Origin: Absidia repens
Lineage: Eukaryota > Mucoromycota > Mucoromycetes > Mucorales > Cunninghamellaceae
Assembly (NCBI GenBank): GCA_002105175.1
Contig: MCGE01000005.1
Coordinates: 1,240,001-1,304,000, forward strand
Direction: 5' to 3'
Length of the DNA stretch: 64,000 nucleotides
Numbering within the stretch: position 1 is the stretch's first letter; the number at the start of each line of letters is the position of its first letter. Shown here one piece after another: positions 61,892-64,000 of this stretch. A program made the translations under genes and the position numbers. Under the pieces are notes generated by a model that saw only the letters and a list, made by a program, of their open reading frames with translations, did no database searches and was not told the DNA's origin.

Positions 61892-62683
61892 ATGAATGGC
61901 GATGATCAATTGCATACAGCCGACGATGATCTTCAGAATCCTTCGATAAACGGTGATCTGGAAGTGTAAGTACTATTATTATTTACTTTATTGCAAGATG
62001 TCCTTTTATTGCCCGGTTACTCACACTTAAAGTCATGGTCTTAACAAAGTATGTATCCCAGAATTTCTGTCGACAACTTCGTCAGTGATGAAACAAGAGC
62101 GCATGACTATCTACAATTCTTTTCAGGGAATAGCAATAATCCGTTCTCACCACCTATCATTCAATTCTCATCGTCACAACTACCAACGTCATCGATACCT
62201 ATCCAGCGACATGAAGATGATCACCAAAGTCAAAAGAGCTCTTCTCCAATGGATGATACCCGAACATTATACAATGAATTAAAACGAATGCTGCCATTAG
62301 ACTTTGTGCATGCTCGACATAGACGAAGGTTGATGAGGCGACGACGCGCTGATCCACTGTCAACTTCGGTACGTAAACGTCCCACGGTACAACCACAGCA
62401 GCAAGCAGCGGTAAACGGGAGTGAACCTGGATGTGAACATTCCTCCACGCCGACGGAACCTTACCTCGACGACCCACAAATTATCATAGATGACGCCTTG
62501 GCTTATATCCGACGACTGATGAGGGAGGTGGACTTCGTGATAACTCAATATGACGAATGGCGCCACCTGCCGAAGAACCAGGAAATCGAAAGCGCTGAAA
62601 TCTTGTTGGCCTGGAAGAAGGAGATGGATCGGGAAGAAGCGATATTCAACAAGCATCAACTGTCAGAACCTCCATCACCATAA
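61892..62683 (+). CDS. Hypothetical basic protein, HLH-like
   Basis: Two exons, 61892-61965 and 62050-62683, give 235 aa. The N-terminus is acidic and the middle is Ser/Pro-rich. A strongly basic patch (HARHRRRLMRRRRADP) and two amphipathic helices (TLYNELKRMLP and IIIDDALAYIRRLMREVDFV) recall a helix-loop-helix protein, but the loop would be very long (about 60 residues) and the order is not canonical. The C-terminus is a Glu/Lys-rich helix. It is probably nuclear. Confidence in the gene is good, in the domain low. Confidence 0.6.
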
Positions 62684-64000
62684 CTTCAACAATTCTGAAA
62701 CCAAGTCCACTTCAAATACATCCATGGAAGATTAGTAGTAGAACATATATTTAAATTATTAGCTAGTTTTATCCAATATAGGAAATATTTGTTTTTCATA
62801 GTTTATTATGTTGTGGGATCTTTTTAGACGGGATGATAGTCGAGGGGACTACGGATTGAGGGGGTGGGGTGGGTGTTAAAGAGGGGAATGTTATTGTAAT
62901 TGTGGTTATGATTGTGTTGGGGCTGTGGTTTGGCAGAGTTGAGCGTGGATCTTGGCGAAGAGTGGTGGAATGGCAAAGTTTCAAATTCCGCACACATGAT
63001 TTTTTTTTTTTTTTTTTTTTTTTTGCGCTCTTTCTTTCTTTTTTCCTTCAGCATTGGAACCTTTTTGGGATAGAGTGGGACTTAGATTAATGTTAGGTCT
63101 AGTTTAGAAGGGTTTGCAGCTCAGGGATTACAAGATGCATGGGGAAGCCCTTTCATTTTGAATCTAAAATCTGAAAGCACCATCAGTTGGTTTTTTGGAG
63201 CCTCCATTAGCTTAAGTTAGCGTCCATAGTTTGATTCTATATTTAAATAAAATATGTCTCTTTTACAGGCCTCAATGAAAAATGCTCCACTAGTCTCTCT
63301 CATGCCTTGTGCAATAGATTCTTTTTTTTTTTTTTTTTTTTTTTACTGCCATCATTCCTTTCGATTAAGATCGATTGTTGCTGAGCTGCCATAAATGTTA
63401 TCTGTTTTGACTTTCTCATGCCTTATACAAAATATTGATACTTTTATTACAATTGTTCCTTTAGATTAGTGCTGACTACTCTCATACTAATCTCTCCCCC
63501 ATGCTACCTCCATTAGATCTAGTGTTACAATGAACCCCACACACTTGATTTAGTAGTTACCATATTCAAATAAAATATGTCTCTTTTATTGATTATCCAC
63601 GGACCCATTACATAGCTAGTAAAGCCTTCATTCTAGCTACTTTTTGAGTGCTATATCATAAGCCAGCTTTCGAGCACACCCACAATGAGTATTTTAGGGT
63701 CCCAGCGACGGTTTTCGGTCCTAGGTCACTTAATATGAACTGCGGCTCTATTCCTGTTCTACTTTCCTATTATTCAATGTAGACCGTGCCGTCAGTGGTT
63801 CCTTTTTTTTTTTTTTTTTAATAAATCTTCTACTAGACTAGACATATTGTATATATTTTTATTTTCCACAATAAACCTTAAACATCCAAACGAAAATCAG
63901 CTATATCCAATGGACCCTTCACTAACAGTGTGGAATGACGGAGGCACCAACACCTGTCCAATTTTTTTTTCCCATACACACAAAAATGCCGATCTGCTGC
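62684..64000. other. Right-edge intergenic region with repeat copy R8
   Basis: 3' UTR of the previous gene, then R8 at about 62975-63790, then AT-rich DNA to the end of the window. No gene is supported. Confidence 0.45.
62975..63790 (+). repeat. Dispersed non-coding repeat, copy R8
   Basis: Begins GTTTCAAATTCCGCACACATG at about 62979-62999, followed by a T tract. Hairpin arms are AAGGGTTT (63108-63115) and AAGCCCTT (63145-63152), paired with one G-T wobble. AAATAAAATATGTCTC modules occur at about 63245 and 63568. The end includes TCCTAGGTCACTTAATATGA. Confidence 0.75.

Overview
The window is nuclear DNA from a filamentous fungus, most likely an early-diverging one of the Mucorales (Mucoromycota). 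Genes are split by many short GT-AG introns (mostly 50-130 nt), intergenic DNA is AT-rich and full of long T and A tracts, and gene content is fungal: septin, chitin deacetylase, flippase-type kinase, ATP18, ADE1, MRM1. The strongest lineage hint is a protein with one degenerate RNase III-like domain and two double-stranded-RNA-binding regions, the architecture described for R3B2 of the mucoralean non-canonical RNAi pathway. The genus cannot be told. No tRNA, rRNA, CRISPR array or intact autonomous transposon was found.

Left third (1-23 kb): a signal-peptide plus multi-TM protein (DUF4203/TM198-like, +), an FPK1/nrc-2 AGC kinase (-), a small unrecognised protein (-), divergent calmodulin (+), an HSD17B10-like dehydrogenase (-) sharing a divergent promoter with ribosomal protein eS30 (+), a mitochondrial rRNA ribose methyltransferase MRM1 (-), a CDC3/aspB-class septin (-), a broken gene relic (-) and a GPI-anchored chitin deacetylase (-).

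Middle (23-45 kb): a C2-plus-AGC kinase of the SCH9/SCK1 type (+), a universal stress protein with a long Asn/His-rich N-terminus (+), DPH7 (+), a 58-aa ATP18 (-), a tetraspanin (-), LARP1 (+) and an amino-acid permease (+) carrying an apparent one-base frameshift.

Right third (45-64 kb): the R3B2-like RNase III/dsRBD protein (-), a CP2/Grainyhead transcription factor (-), SAICAR synthetase ADE1 (+), a Ser-rich GPI-anchored wall protein (+) and a basic hypothetical protein (+).

The intergenic space is dominated by a non-coding dispersed repeat of about 0.5-1 kb: eight clear copies, plus one fragment and one decayed copy, in both orientations. One edge carries a conserved TTTCAAA-CCGC-CACGTG block. 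Inside is a hairpin whose two arms change together between copies, followed by modules rich in AATAAA. Motifs close to the edge block recur 80-480 bp upstream of several ordinary genes. The genes do not form an operon or biosynthetic cluster. The themes are growth and nutrient signalling (FPK1, SCH9-like, calmodulin, LARP1), translation and mitochondria (eS30, MRM1, DPH7, ATP18), and cell wall and polarity (septin, chitin deacetylase, GPI protein). All exon models come from reading splice signals and frame continuity and have not been checked against transcripts.
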